The notes below the pieces were generated by a model. It made no database searches. It had not been told where the DNA came from and worked only from the letters and a program-made list of their open reading frames with translations. Made by a program: the position numbers and the translations under genes. Shown piece after piece: positions 55,458-64,000 of a stretch of DNA of 64,000 nucleotides. Source of the DNA: Monodelphis domestica (Eukaryota; Chordata; Mammalia; Didelphimorphia; Didelphidae); assembly GCF_027887165.1 (NCBI RefSeq), contig NC_077227.1, forward strand, positions 443,948,895 to 444,012,894. Reading direction: 5' to 3'. Numbering within the stretch: position 1 is the first letter of the stretch; every line of letters starts with the position of its first letter.

Positions 55458-57494
55458 CATTGATTTTTATTTATAATATCATTATTATGCTACTTTGTTT
55501 TCTTGAAGTTTAGATGTTTCCTTTATGAATTTGGATTCTAATGTGTTTGGAGAATATAAGTTTATTACTGATATTGGCTTACTATCTATGGTTCCTTTCA
55601 TTTTAAAATACTTTCCTTATTTATCCCTTTTCTATTCTGTTAATCTGGGCAATTTAAATTTTTTTGTAAATATTCATCCATTTCACCTAGATTTCTGGAT
55701 TTATTGACATGTAGTCTGGCAAAACAGCTCTTAATAATTGTTTTAATTTCATCTTCATTGGTGGTACATTAATAATTTTCATTTATGATACTAGTAATTT
55801 GTTTTTTTCTTTTTAAAAAAATTAAATAATCAAAAGTTTATTTTTTTCTTAAATCAAGCTCCTAGATTTATGTACTTACTAGTTCAATGATTTTTCTTTT
55901 ACTTTAATTTTTATTAATCTCTCCTCTGACTTTCTTTTTTGGATTTATTTCAAGAGGTGATTGATGGATTCTTTTGATTTCCATTTTGCACTTTGATTTT
56001 AGGGTATCAGGGCAGTTTTCCTTTATAATTTAATGAAATATAGTGTCTAGACTCTTTTTTTAAATTTTGGATTTCAGATAGTACAATAATTCTTAAATTA
56101 TCTCTCCTTGAACTATTTTCTAGACCATTTGTTTTTAATATGAGATAGTTCACATTTTCTCCTTTTTTTCATTCTTTTTACTTTGATTGCTTCTTAAAAT
56201 CTGATGGAGTCATTAGCTTTTACTTGCCCAATTCTAATTTTTGAGTAGAGGAAATTTTTCTTCAGTCAACTTTTGTACCACTTTCTCCATCTGGACATTT
56301 CTTCTTTTTAAGGAGTTATTTTCTTCACTGAAAATTCTTAATTGAAATTCAGTGAATTTTTGTATTTCTTTTATCATTTAGCCAATTCTGGTTTTAATGG
56401 CATTTTTCCTTTTCTTCAGTATTTTTTGTATCTCTTTTACCAAGGTGTTAATATTCTTTTTGTCATTTTCTTGCATCACTCTCATCTCTTTTCCCAATTT
56501 TTCCTCAATCTCTCTTATTTGATTTAAAAAATCTGTCTAACTGACTTTTTCCAGAAATTCTTATTGGGTTTGTGCCAATTCCCATTTTCTCTTGAGGCAT
56601 TGCCTATAAATGTTTTAGCATTATGGTCTTCTTTTGAGTTTGTGGCTTGAGCTTTCCTGTCTCTGTAATATTATTTTATATCTTATTTTTGGGGGGTGGT
56701 TTTCTCAATTTTTTCAACTCTTTCTTGACTTTTAACTTTATGTTAATATTAGGCTCTGCTGCTGGGATGGGATAGGGTGTAGGAATGAGTACCTCAAACT
56801 TTAGGCTTTTTCTGCTACTATTTTCAGAGCTAGTTCTATGAATCTGGAAGTTTTTGGTGTTGCCAACATGATATGATCCAAGAAGAGGTGTGGTTACTGT
56901 TTTCCTGGCCTATGCTCTGATCTTTACCCAGGAAGAGCCCCTAATCTCTTTTATCTAAAAGTGCTCTCTCATTCGTGATTACAAGTACCCTTTTGCACCC
57001 TCAAACTGTCACCAGGATCCCTGATTCCTTGTAGCCAATAAAGCTAGTGCTTTTCTTGATCCTAGAACAATGAGTAGGTCTCCTCCTCTCCTGAAACTGC
57101 AGGCACTAGTGCTCTTCTCTGCCTTGGAACTGGGACCAAGACTCTGTTCCCCTGAGGTCACAAACAATAGGGTTCCTCTTTTTCCTGGAACTGTGACCCA
57201 GAGTCATATATGGGCAATGCAACAGAGTCCTGCACCCAGTGGTAACAAAGGGTTTTCTCTTTATGATCATTTGTCTTACTCCCTTACTGTGTTTCTGTTG
57301 AGAGCTTCTGAAACTACTCCTGCTCCTGTTTCAGCTATCTCCAAGGCTCACTGCTAGTGCTGCTGCTATTTCAACTCTACACTAGCCTCTACCTCCATGT
57401 TGAAGACTTTTCTTGCTGATCTCTTAGGTTGTCTTGGAGTGGAAAAACATTTCATCTCAACCTTTTGTTGACTCTGTCACTCTAGAATTTTATT

Positions 57495-59815
57495 TGAAGC
57501 ATTATTATATTTTATTTTTTCCTAATTTAGAACTTTTTCCCATTTAATGTAGAAATATTTTCTGGCAATTATTTTTTGATATTTTAAAATTCAGATTTTT
57601 TTTTCTCCCTCCTACTCCTTGTCTACTCTCCACGGCAGTGAATAGTCTGATATAGTCTACTCTCATACTTCCATGTAATATATATTTTCATACTGTTCAT
57701 GTCATGATAGAAGACACATATCACACATACAATCAAAATCTCAATAAGGAAATATAGAGGAATATGGCATTCTTTGATTTGTACTCCAACTTCAATAGCT
57801 GCATTTTTGTCAAGAGTCCCTTGTGATTTTCTTGGAGACTTGCCTTGCTGATAATAGTTTAGTCCTGCACAATTGATCATTATATAATATTTCGGTTACT
57901 GTATGCATTATTCTCCTGGTTCTGACCACTTCACTTTGCATCAGTTCATATGAGTCTTTCCAGGTTTTTCTGAACTCATCCTATTCATTGTTCATTAGAG
58001 TGTAATAGTATTGCATAACAACCATATTCCTCAACTTGTTCATCCATTCACCCAAGTGGTGGATATCTCCTCAGTTTCCAATTCTTTGTCACTACATAAA
58101 GAGCTACTAAAAATATTTTGATATAAATAGATCCTTTTTCCTTATCTCTCATCTCTTTGGTAGACAGACCCAGTAATGATATTGCATAGGTTAGTGGCCC
58201 TTTGAACTTGGTTCCATATTGCTCTCTAGAGTGGTTGTATCAGTTTATAGTTTCACCAATAATGTATTAGTATCCCAATTTTCCCACATCTTCTCCAACA
58301 TTTATCATTCTTTGGTCACATTAGCCAATGTTGTATGAAGCATTATTTTAAAGTTGTTTAGAGTAGAATATTGTGAGAGATTGGCTGAGTCCTTGCCTTG
58401 AATATGTTTGTTGTAAACAATAGGCTCTAGGTTTTGTTTTCTTCTCCAATCTGATACTCTTTTTAAAATTTTATTGAATTGTTTATACCATTTACCTTTA
58501 AAATGCTAAGAATTAGGTTTATGTTTTTCTCCATTAACCTCTAAAATTTTTTTTCTGTTTATTTTCCCCTTTTTTCTGACTTTCCCCCCATCTCCTATGA
58601 TCTCTTCTAGTTTGTTACCTCTTTTCTTTTAGGGTTTTGTTTGTTTATTAGTTGTGTTCTTCTGCTTTATCTGGTTATATATTTATTCTTCCTATTTTTT
58701 TCCTCTCATGTAGCTTCCTCCTTTATGCCCTCCTCTTCGACTAGTCCTCTTCATGGTTTGTTTGGGTTTTTTTTGCCTCTTTCCAAAAATAATTTCTTTT
58801 TCTCTCTTCATTATCCATCTTCTATTTCTGTTTACTCTAGACCCTTATCCTCTGATTCATGACCTCTATAATTGTCTGATCTCTCTCTTTTCTTTGTATT
58901 CTTCTTATAATCAAAGTTTCCAAAGTATCCAGTATAGCTTTTGCCTACTAGGTTCTTTCTGACTATGCCTTATAGGACCTACTTACCCATTCTGTTGTGC
59001 CTAACTCTTAGAACAAGGTCAATTATTAGAGGTGTCAGGGAGGACCCTGGCTCATAGTAGCATCCCATCCCCTACCACTGATACTGATTTTTTTCCTTTT
59101 AAATTTTCCTGGAAGTCTCCTTTCTGACTCCATGCTTTCTCACTCTTCTAGGAGCCATTTATCTCAGTGGTTTTTATTGCTCCTTCTCTCAGAACAAGTA
59201 GCCTTTTCAGCTACCAAATTCCCAGGTCTTATCCAGTATAAGGTCTCATCTCCCTTTACCTATAAAAGTATTGATCAGTGGAATTCTCTAGCACCTCCAA
59301 AGAAAGGATTCCTTCTTTCCCCTACTTTTCAAGCTTTCTCCCCATCCCCATTTCTTGCCCACTCCCCTGTAGGCTCTTCTCTTTATGAAATAAAAGAGGT
59401 CACCTTCCCCTCATTGCTAGACCTTGATTTGAACCCAACACATCATTCACTCCTTTCCAACCCTCTGCTCCATTCCCACCTTTTACTTACCCTTCCATGT
59501 TGTACTGTGGTCCCACAAAAGGAGCATTCGCCTGTAGATGATATTACCATATTCTGTCCATAATGTTCTGTTTCTTCACCATTACCTCTACCAGATTTCT
59601 GCCTTCAACCTGTATCCTTGTGTTTATTTAGAAAGAAGTCTCTTACTGATCTTTCTGTTATCATTCTGTTGCTGTAGTTGTTGCTGTCTGAATTTATTCA
59701 CTTTTGCAGTTCTGTTGTTTAGGATGTTAGAGAAACATATTATCCCTTCATTTCTGGTTTTCTTTCTAAAACTGTTTTGAATTCTTCTTTATTTTTCCCC
59801 TGTAGGAATTTTTCA
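57495..59815 (-). mobile_element. L1-derived element lacking most of ORF2 (HAL1-like), second copy
   Basis: 3'UTR and ORF2 C-terminus at 57,495-58,365 ('ctcctggttctgaccacttcactttgcatcagttc', 'ttccatattgctctctagagtgg', 'cacatcttctccaacatttatcat'). Then, with no RT region, the sequence passes at about 58,365-58,390 into the ORF2 N-terminal and inter-ORF part ('gtaaacaataggctctaggttttg', then a pyrimidine-rich region to about 59,530), and into an ORF1 3'-end-like block at 59,690-59,810. Same layout as 16,889-19,650. Confidence 0.55.
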
Positions 59816-59871
59816 GGTCAAGAGCTTTCTTTGCTGTTGTTTGCTCAAGTCCCCAAGTTGTTGGCCATTTC
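59816..59871 (-). repeat. L1 5'UTR-like block, left part
   Basis: Short stretch directly left of the provirus TSD. It joins to 61,382 onward once the provirus and one TSD copy are removed. Confidence 0.5.
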
Positions 59872-59875
59872 TATC
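59872..59875. repeat. 4-bp TSD of provirus, left
   Basis: TATC, repeated at 61,378-61,381. Confidence 0.8.
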
Positions 59876-60474
59876 TGTAAGGGTTAAGAATTAAAGGTTT
59901 GGACTAAAATTGTAAGAGTGTGGTCACCAGAAATCATTACTCAAGTCAGAATGACTTTATAGCAATTTATTTATAAAATAGAGGAAAAGATTGGAAGTAA
60001 GGAAATGAAAGTAGATATTTACTCCAACCTGGTCTGAACCAGGCAGGGCTTCAGAGGCCCCAGCAAAGGGGCCCAGAGGTAAATTAAATAAAGGTTCTAG
60101 CCACCAAGCCTCCTCGAAGACAAGAGGCCTCTCTGGAAAATGAAGACCACCCACATGGTAATTCTAAGAGAAAATCATAGAGCAGTCTGAGGTCCCCATT
60201 CAGAACCAAGGTCAAGTTCCAAGGCAAAAGAGCTGGTCACAGGAAGTTCTTGCCATTTTAAAAGACCCTTCCTTTCATCAATTCCTGTGCCTTCTACTTT
60301 ATGTGGATCAAATGCAGCTATAGCTTTGCTTAGGACTGCCCAGGGGACAGTCAGTGGGTTTCTGATTTGTCACCCACTATTGCACACATGGGACACTTAA
60401 GGATAAGTGGGGTGTATAAGCTTCTGGTGATGAAATCTAAAAATGGGTAGGGGAGAGTTAATCCCATTTTCACA
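59876..60474 (-). repeat. 3' LTR (599 bp, complete)
   Basis: Sense strand starts TGTGAAAATGGG and ends CCTTACA. The sense AATAAA-type poly(A) signal lies at about 59,966-59,975; the last ~90-100 bases would be the end of R plus U5. Confidence 0.85.
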
Positions 60475-60490
60475 ATTCCCCTTCCCCCCT
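60475..60490 (-). promoter_or_regulatory. Polypurine tract
   Basis: Sense strand AGGGGGGAAGGGGAAT, directly before the TG of the 3' LTR. In retroviruses this tract primes plus-strand DNA synthesis. Confidence 0.85.
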
Positions 60491-60826
60491 GGGAAACTAA
60501 TCTCCCCAACTGATCATTTAACATAATTGGCTTGTACCTCTAAAAATCTTCTAACTACAGGTGTATACAATATTGCACCTTCTAAAAGGAAACTACAATA
60601 GTTGGAGAAAAGAGGAAAATAGAAGAGAGAGAAAGCAAAAGCAATGTTTGCTAGGCACATTGACAAAAAGTCAATTGGGGGCAGTCCCCTTTGGCATAAA
60701 AGTTTACATTCAAAATAACCCCCTTAGGTTCAATCAATTGCACCCCAGAGTTCATTCTGGATCTTCTTGATGCAGCATAGGTTTCTTCAGGCATCTTTTT
60801 CCAAACTGTTCATTTTCTGCATTCAA
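60491..60826 (-). other. Residual provirus internal region
   Basis: About 336 bp between the polypurine tract and the start of LTR similarity. No coding frame that I recognise and no primer-binding site where one would be expected, since the end of the 5' LTR is missing. Confidence 0.6.
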
Positions 60827-61377
60827 GGAGATAAAGTAAGGAAATCAGAGAGAGAGTAATTACTCCAGCCCTGTCCGAACCAGACAGGGCTTCAAAGGTT
60901 CCAGCAAAGGGTCCCAGAGGTAAATTAAACAAGGGTTCTAGCCACGAGGCCTCCTCCAAGATGAGGGGTCTCTCCAGAGGCTAGTATCTTCAGAAAGAGT
61001 CAGTCTTTTTCATTCACCCATATGGTAGTTCTAAGGGAAAATCGAAGAGCAGTCCGAGGTCCCCAACCAGAACTCCTTCAAGGTCAAGTTCCAAAGGCAA
61101 AAAAGATGGTCACAGGAAGTTCTTGCTACTTTTAAAGATCCTGCCTTTTGTCACTTCCTGTGCCTTTCTTCCACTTTACATGGAACAAATGCAGTGATAA
61201 CTTTTGTTTAGAACTGCCTAGGGGCAGTCGGTGGGTTTCTGATTTGTCACTCACTATCACACACGTGTTTCACAGACCAACCCATACTTAAGGATAAGTG
61301 GGGTGTATATATGCTTCTGGTGATGAAATCTAAAAATGGGTAGGGGAGAGTTAATCCCATTTTCACATATCTTAGCT
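60827..61377 (-). repeat. 5' LTR, lacking about 110 bp at its sense 3' end
   Basis: Aligns to 59,985-60,474 (same blocks 'gggcttca[g/a]agg', 'aaattaaa', 'ggtcacaggaagttcttg', 'ggataagtggggtgtat'). The counterpart of 59,876-59,985, the poly(A)/U5 end, is absent. It carries a stretch at about 60,985-61,015 not present in the other LTR. Confidence 0.8.
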
Positions 61378-61381
61378 TCCG
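61378..61381. repeat. 4-bp TSD of provirus, right
   Basis: TATC, as at 59,872-59,875. Confidence 0.8.
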
Positions 61382-62001
61382 CCTTGTAGGATTTTGCCTT
61401 AGGACTATCTTCACTGTCCTGTCAGAGACCCAAGTGAACCTAGTGCTATGGAGCCCTGAATCTTACCTCCAGGACCTGGGATTTCCAGGTCTGTAGTGTT
61501 TTGTTTTTTGTTGTTTTTCTTTTCCATTGGTGTAGCTCACCTCACAATGTTTTACCCTGAAGCTATCTTTACTGCTGCTGCTATAGAGGGCCAAAAGCAT
61601 CCAGTGCTATGGAGCTCTGAATCTCATTGCCAGGGCTTGGAACCTCCAGGGGTAAGAGGGAGATGCTTTTTTTGTTAGTATAGCCTGCATCCCAGAATCT
61701 TGAGGTTGACCAGGTCCTTGGTTCTATGTCTGGTATGGTAGGTGGTAGGGAGAGGGGGATAGGTAGGCAGCCTATGCTTTCCCTTGGGTAGTTTTGCCTC
61801 TGATTGGCTCCCTCTTTTTCATGGAAATCCACTCACTCTACCTACCTTTCACATTGTATTCAGTGGGAGAGCCCCCTCTCTCATCCTACATTGACTTCTG
61901 TTCTTTTGAGGTGCTTTAAAAGACTGATTTGGAAGGATATTCACAGCAGTTTCAAGATTTCCCTGCTACTACTGGCCATCTTGGCTCTGCCCCCCTCCCC
62001 C
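61382..62001 (-). promoter_or_regulatory. L1 5'UTR with two tandem units and a terminal YY1-like site
   Basis: Two related units about 157 bp apart: 'cttaggactatcttcactg..gctatggagccctgaatc' (from 61,389) and 'cctgaagctatctttactg..gctatggagctctgaatc' (from 61,547). At the far end the sense strand reads GGGGGAGGGGGGCAGAGCCAAGATGGCC (split here for length: a G-rich start, then AGAGCCAAGATGGCC). This is very like the 5' terminus of human L1. Confidence 0.65.
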
Positions 62002-62940
62002 AAAACTTCTTTATTATTGAATATTCATCTTTTGTCCTATATGATTAAGCTCAGTTGTGTAGACTGGGTTATCCAGGGCTATGCTCTGAGCTCCAGTGCT
62101 TTTTGGAACACATTATTCTATTCTTTCCTCCTTTTCCTGGAGGATGTAGAATAATCTTGCATCATTCAAATATCTTTTCTGTGATATTTGACATACTCCT
62201 GAAGACTTGAGTAACTACTTGTTTCTGAATTAAATTGTTAAGTTTAGCCACTACGTGTCTTAGAGTTTGTAGCCTTGGGTATTTTTCTACAAGGAATTTG
62301 TGAATTCTTTCAATTGGAATTTCATTTTTCTAAATTTAGAAGTTCTGGGCAATTTTCTTCTATTATTTTCTTTATTATGATATTAATGTATTTTAACCTG
62401 TCCTGTTCTACTGGCACCTATGATTCTTAGGTTGTCTCTACCTATGTTATCTTTGAGGTCCATGTATTTCATTTGCATAATGAACATATTTTCTTCTAAT
62501 GTGTTTTGTTTCTTCTAGGCACTTCTCTGTATTTGTATTTACAATCTATTATCTTCTCTTGTTTCTTTGGTGAGACTTGCCATTGCAGATTCAAGTTTTT
62601 CTATTATTTTTTATGTATGGAATGCAACTTCTGCTCTCATAATTCTCATTTCTCCTTTAAACCATTCAGGAACAGTGTGATGTAGTTATATGTTCTCTTT
62701 AAATTGAACAGGGCCCTCTGTTTCATCAAATGTTAGATCATTTCCCTTCATCTTGCAGTGTTTATTCATCAATGCCTGAAATAGTTTACTAGATCTGGAG
62801 ACAATATTTCTTTCTGTTGGTGGTTTTCCTTTTATCTGAAATTTCTTCTTCCTGAAATCTTTGAGACTTTCAGATTTGTCCTTCCCCTTATTTTCCTTAT
62901 CACTCACTTCTGAATTCCTTCTCCTCTGATTGCAATTTCC
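62002..62940 (-). repeat. Old LINE-1 ORF1 region fragment
   Basis: 'gtgaattctttcaattggaatttcatttttc..gttctgggcaattttcttc', 'tatgattcttaggttgtctctac' and 'ttgtttcttctaggcac' align with the ORF1 coiled-coil/RRM part of the other L1s. A 73-codon minus-strand frame at 62,686-62,907 is rich in Lys/Glu but broken at both ends. Confidence 0.6.
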
Positions 62941-63069
62941 CTAGGGGACTGGATCACAAAACATCTCATTCTCTTCCTAAACTAGGCAATTAGACCCACT
63001 TTTAAAAAAATAAAGTATATATATCCAGAGCTTTAGCTAGTCATGGATTTTATGGCACAGTTATAGGGA
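62941..63069. other. Unassigned DNA
   Basis: Nothing recognised. Confidence 0.5.
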
Positions 63070-63320
63070 AGGGAACAAGTATTTATTAAATGTCAACCAT
63101 GTGTCAGCTACTGTGCTAAGTACTTTACAAATATAATTTCATTTGATTCTCACAACTCTGGAAAGTAAGTGCTCTTGTTATCCCCATTTTATTTTATAGC
63201 TGAAACTGAGGCAAACAGAGGTTATATGCTATCACAGAGATGCTAAATGCTTGAGGCTAAATTTTAACTCCTTGATTTCAGCACTAGTGCTCTATCCATT
63301 GTTCCATCTAGCTAATACCT
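63070..63320 (-). repeat. MIR/THER-type CORE-SINE, full length
   Basis: 'agtatttattaaatgtcaaccatgtgtcagctactgtgctaagtactttacaaatataatttcatttgattctcacaac', 'ccccattttattttatagctgaaactgaggcaaacagaggtta', end 'agtgctctatccattgttccatctagct'. Confidence 0.75.
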
Positions 63321-64000
63321 ATAAGGATAAATTTCCTTCTAGTGTTAAAGATCTTCATGACTCCAGGCCTAGTGATATATCTATTAAGCCACTTAGCTGT
63401 CTGTAGAAATCCTTTTGCCTTATGCCTAAACTTAGAGAATTTGTGTAGAGACACTTAAAGACATGGACTTTACTATTGGCTCCTTTTTTGAATCTGTAAT
63501 CCCATGAATTTGTGGCTATCATCATCACTTTTCTTTTCTTTGGACTTTCTTTTGGGCTATGTAGAATGTAACTTTAACACTCTAGTTAGGCAGTCTTCTC
63601 CCTCTTACATTATTTTGAGTACTTGAAGTCCTTCCACACTGGTAGGCCTTGCCAGAGCATATACTCCATTAGCATAGCCTTTGACCATTCAGGATGTAAA
63701 CTGGAGAAAATCAGTTTGACTAATATGGTCTCAGCAACCAGGGTGGTTGTATGCTAGAGACCAGGTATTGTTCCTCTTCTAGCCATTTACTTTCAGAGTT
63801 AAGTTTTCTGGTCTTTGCTCATTATTCATCATTCCTTATTAGTCAACTCAGAAAATACGCTGACTTCAGAGGTCCACACTCTCCTACAGCCTTGCCTAAT
63901 GAGTAATGGAGTATTCCCCTATCACCACACATCAGCTTTTTGTCTAAAATTCTATATAAGTTTGAGCCCTGAGTGACTTGGGTCCTGGGATTAGAGTGCA
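63321..64000. other. Unassigned DNA
   Basis: 63,345-63,400 repeats the end of a SINE ('catgactccaggcctagtgatatatctattaagccacttagctgtct'). The rest shows no gene or repeat that I can support. Confidence 0.45.

Larger units (their letters stand above)
51709..57490 (-). mobile_element. Older LINE-1, nearly full coding span, decayed
   Basis: Minus-strand order: 5'UTR-like (57,490-56,560, with repeated 'cctgaggtcac' and 'cctggaactg' motifs), ORF1 (about 56,540-55,940, with 'attcttaaattatctctccttgaactattttctag' as in the R-I-I-G-L region of the young copy), inter-ORF, ORF2 endonuclease (54,994-54,740, with S-A-P-Q-G..K-I-D-Y-V-L), RT (about 53,750-52,600, with the F-V-D-D-M-like block near 53,175), and the ORF2 C-terminal start at 51,709. 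The 3'UTR is absent. Interrupted by insertions at 52,138, 54,055 and 55,119. All frames are broken. Confidence 0.8.
59876..61377 (-). mobile_element. Endogenous retrovirus remnant with two LTRs, internal region mostly lost
   Basis: Two related LTRs in the same orientation with about 350 bp between them. The whole unit runs TGTAAGG..TTTTCACA on the plus strand, i.e. TG...CA in sense, inside a 4-bp TSD, which suggests class I (gammaretrovirus-like). A polypurine tract precedes the 3' LTR in the sense direction. No gag, pol or env is left. The LTRs have diverged clearly, so the insertion is not recent. It sits inside L1-derived sequence. Confidence 0.85.

Noticed and set aside
59132..59563. 143-codon plus-strand open frame
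   Set aside because: Falls in the pyrimidine-rich antisense of an L1 inter-ORF region; Ser/Pro/Leu-rich composition follows from that; no family recognised.

Overview
This is a gene-poor stretch of a mammalian nuclear genome, almost certainly marsupial. The evidence is the repeat content. There are many copies of a tRNA-derived CORE-SINE starting with the GGGCAGCTAGGTGGCTCAGTGG-type head and ending in CCTTGGAACCAATAC plus poly(A). There are several CORE-SINEs with a BovB/RTE-type tail (GGTCA..AAGAGTCGGACA..ACTGAA; Mar1-like). Both occur next to MIR/THER-type SINEs, L2, L3/CR1 and several generations of LINE-1. Base composition is AT-rich and poor in CpG, except in the 5' region of one LINE-1. 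The species cannot be fixed from sequence alone; an opossum-like or Australian marsupial would both fit. I see no convincing exon of a host gene, no RNA gene, and nothing bacterial or phage-like.

Layout. 1-9.08 kb: mostly unassigned AT-rich DNA with old MIR and L2 pieces. 9.08-16 kb: an old L1 3' end, a SINE, two diverged copies of an RTE-like LINE, and a young SINE with clean target-site duplications (TSDs). 16-21.7 kb: very old L1, then an L1 derivative that lacks most of ORF2 (half-L1/HAL1-like), then L2. 21.7-33.9 kb: MIR and Mar1 SINEs, a 5'-truncated L1 on the plus strand, an L3/CR1 remnant carrying a 120-bp (CTTT)n array, and microsatellites. 33.93-34.81 kb: a solo LTR with a 4-bp TSD. 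35-41.4 kb: SINEs and unassigned DNA. 41.45-49.51 kb: a truncated L1 and, 350 bp on, a full-length L1 (7,259 bp, minus strand, 15-bp TSD) with an uninterrupted 381-codon ORF1, a decayed ORF2 and a tandem-unit 5'UTR. 51.3-57.5 kb: SINEs and an older minus-strand L1 with several nested insertions. 57.5-62.9 kb: another ORF2-deleted L1-like mosaic, holding a two-LTR proviral remnant (59,876-61,377, 4-bp TSD) and an L1 5' end. 63-64 kb: an old SINE and unassigned DNA.

How the parts relate. The window reads as layered retrotransposition. L2, MIR and L3/CR1 form the oldest layer. Older L1 and RTE-like LINEs follow. SINEs with A-tails were probably moved by L1, and Mar1-like SINEs by RTE. The full-length L1 and the short SINE with perfect TSDs are the youngest. 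The only long open frame I regard as a true coding sequence is ORF1 of the 42-49 kb L1.
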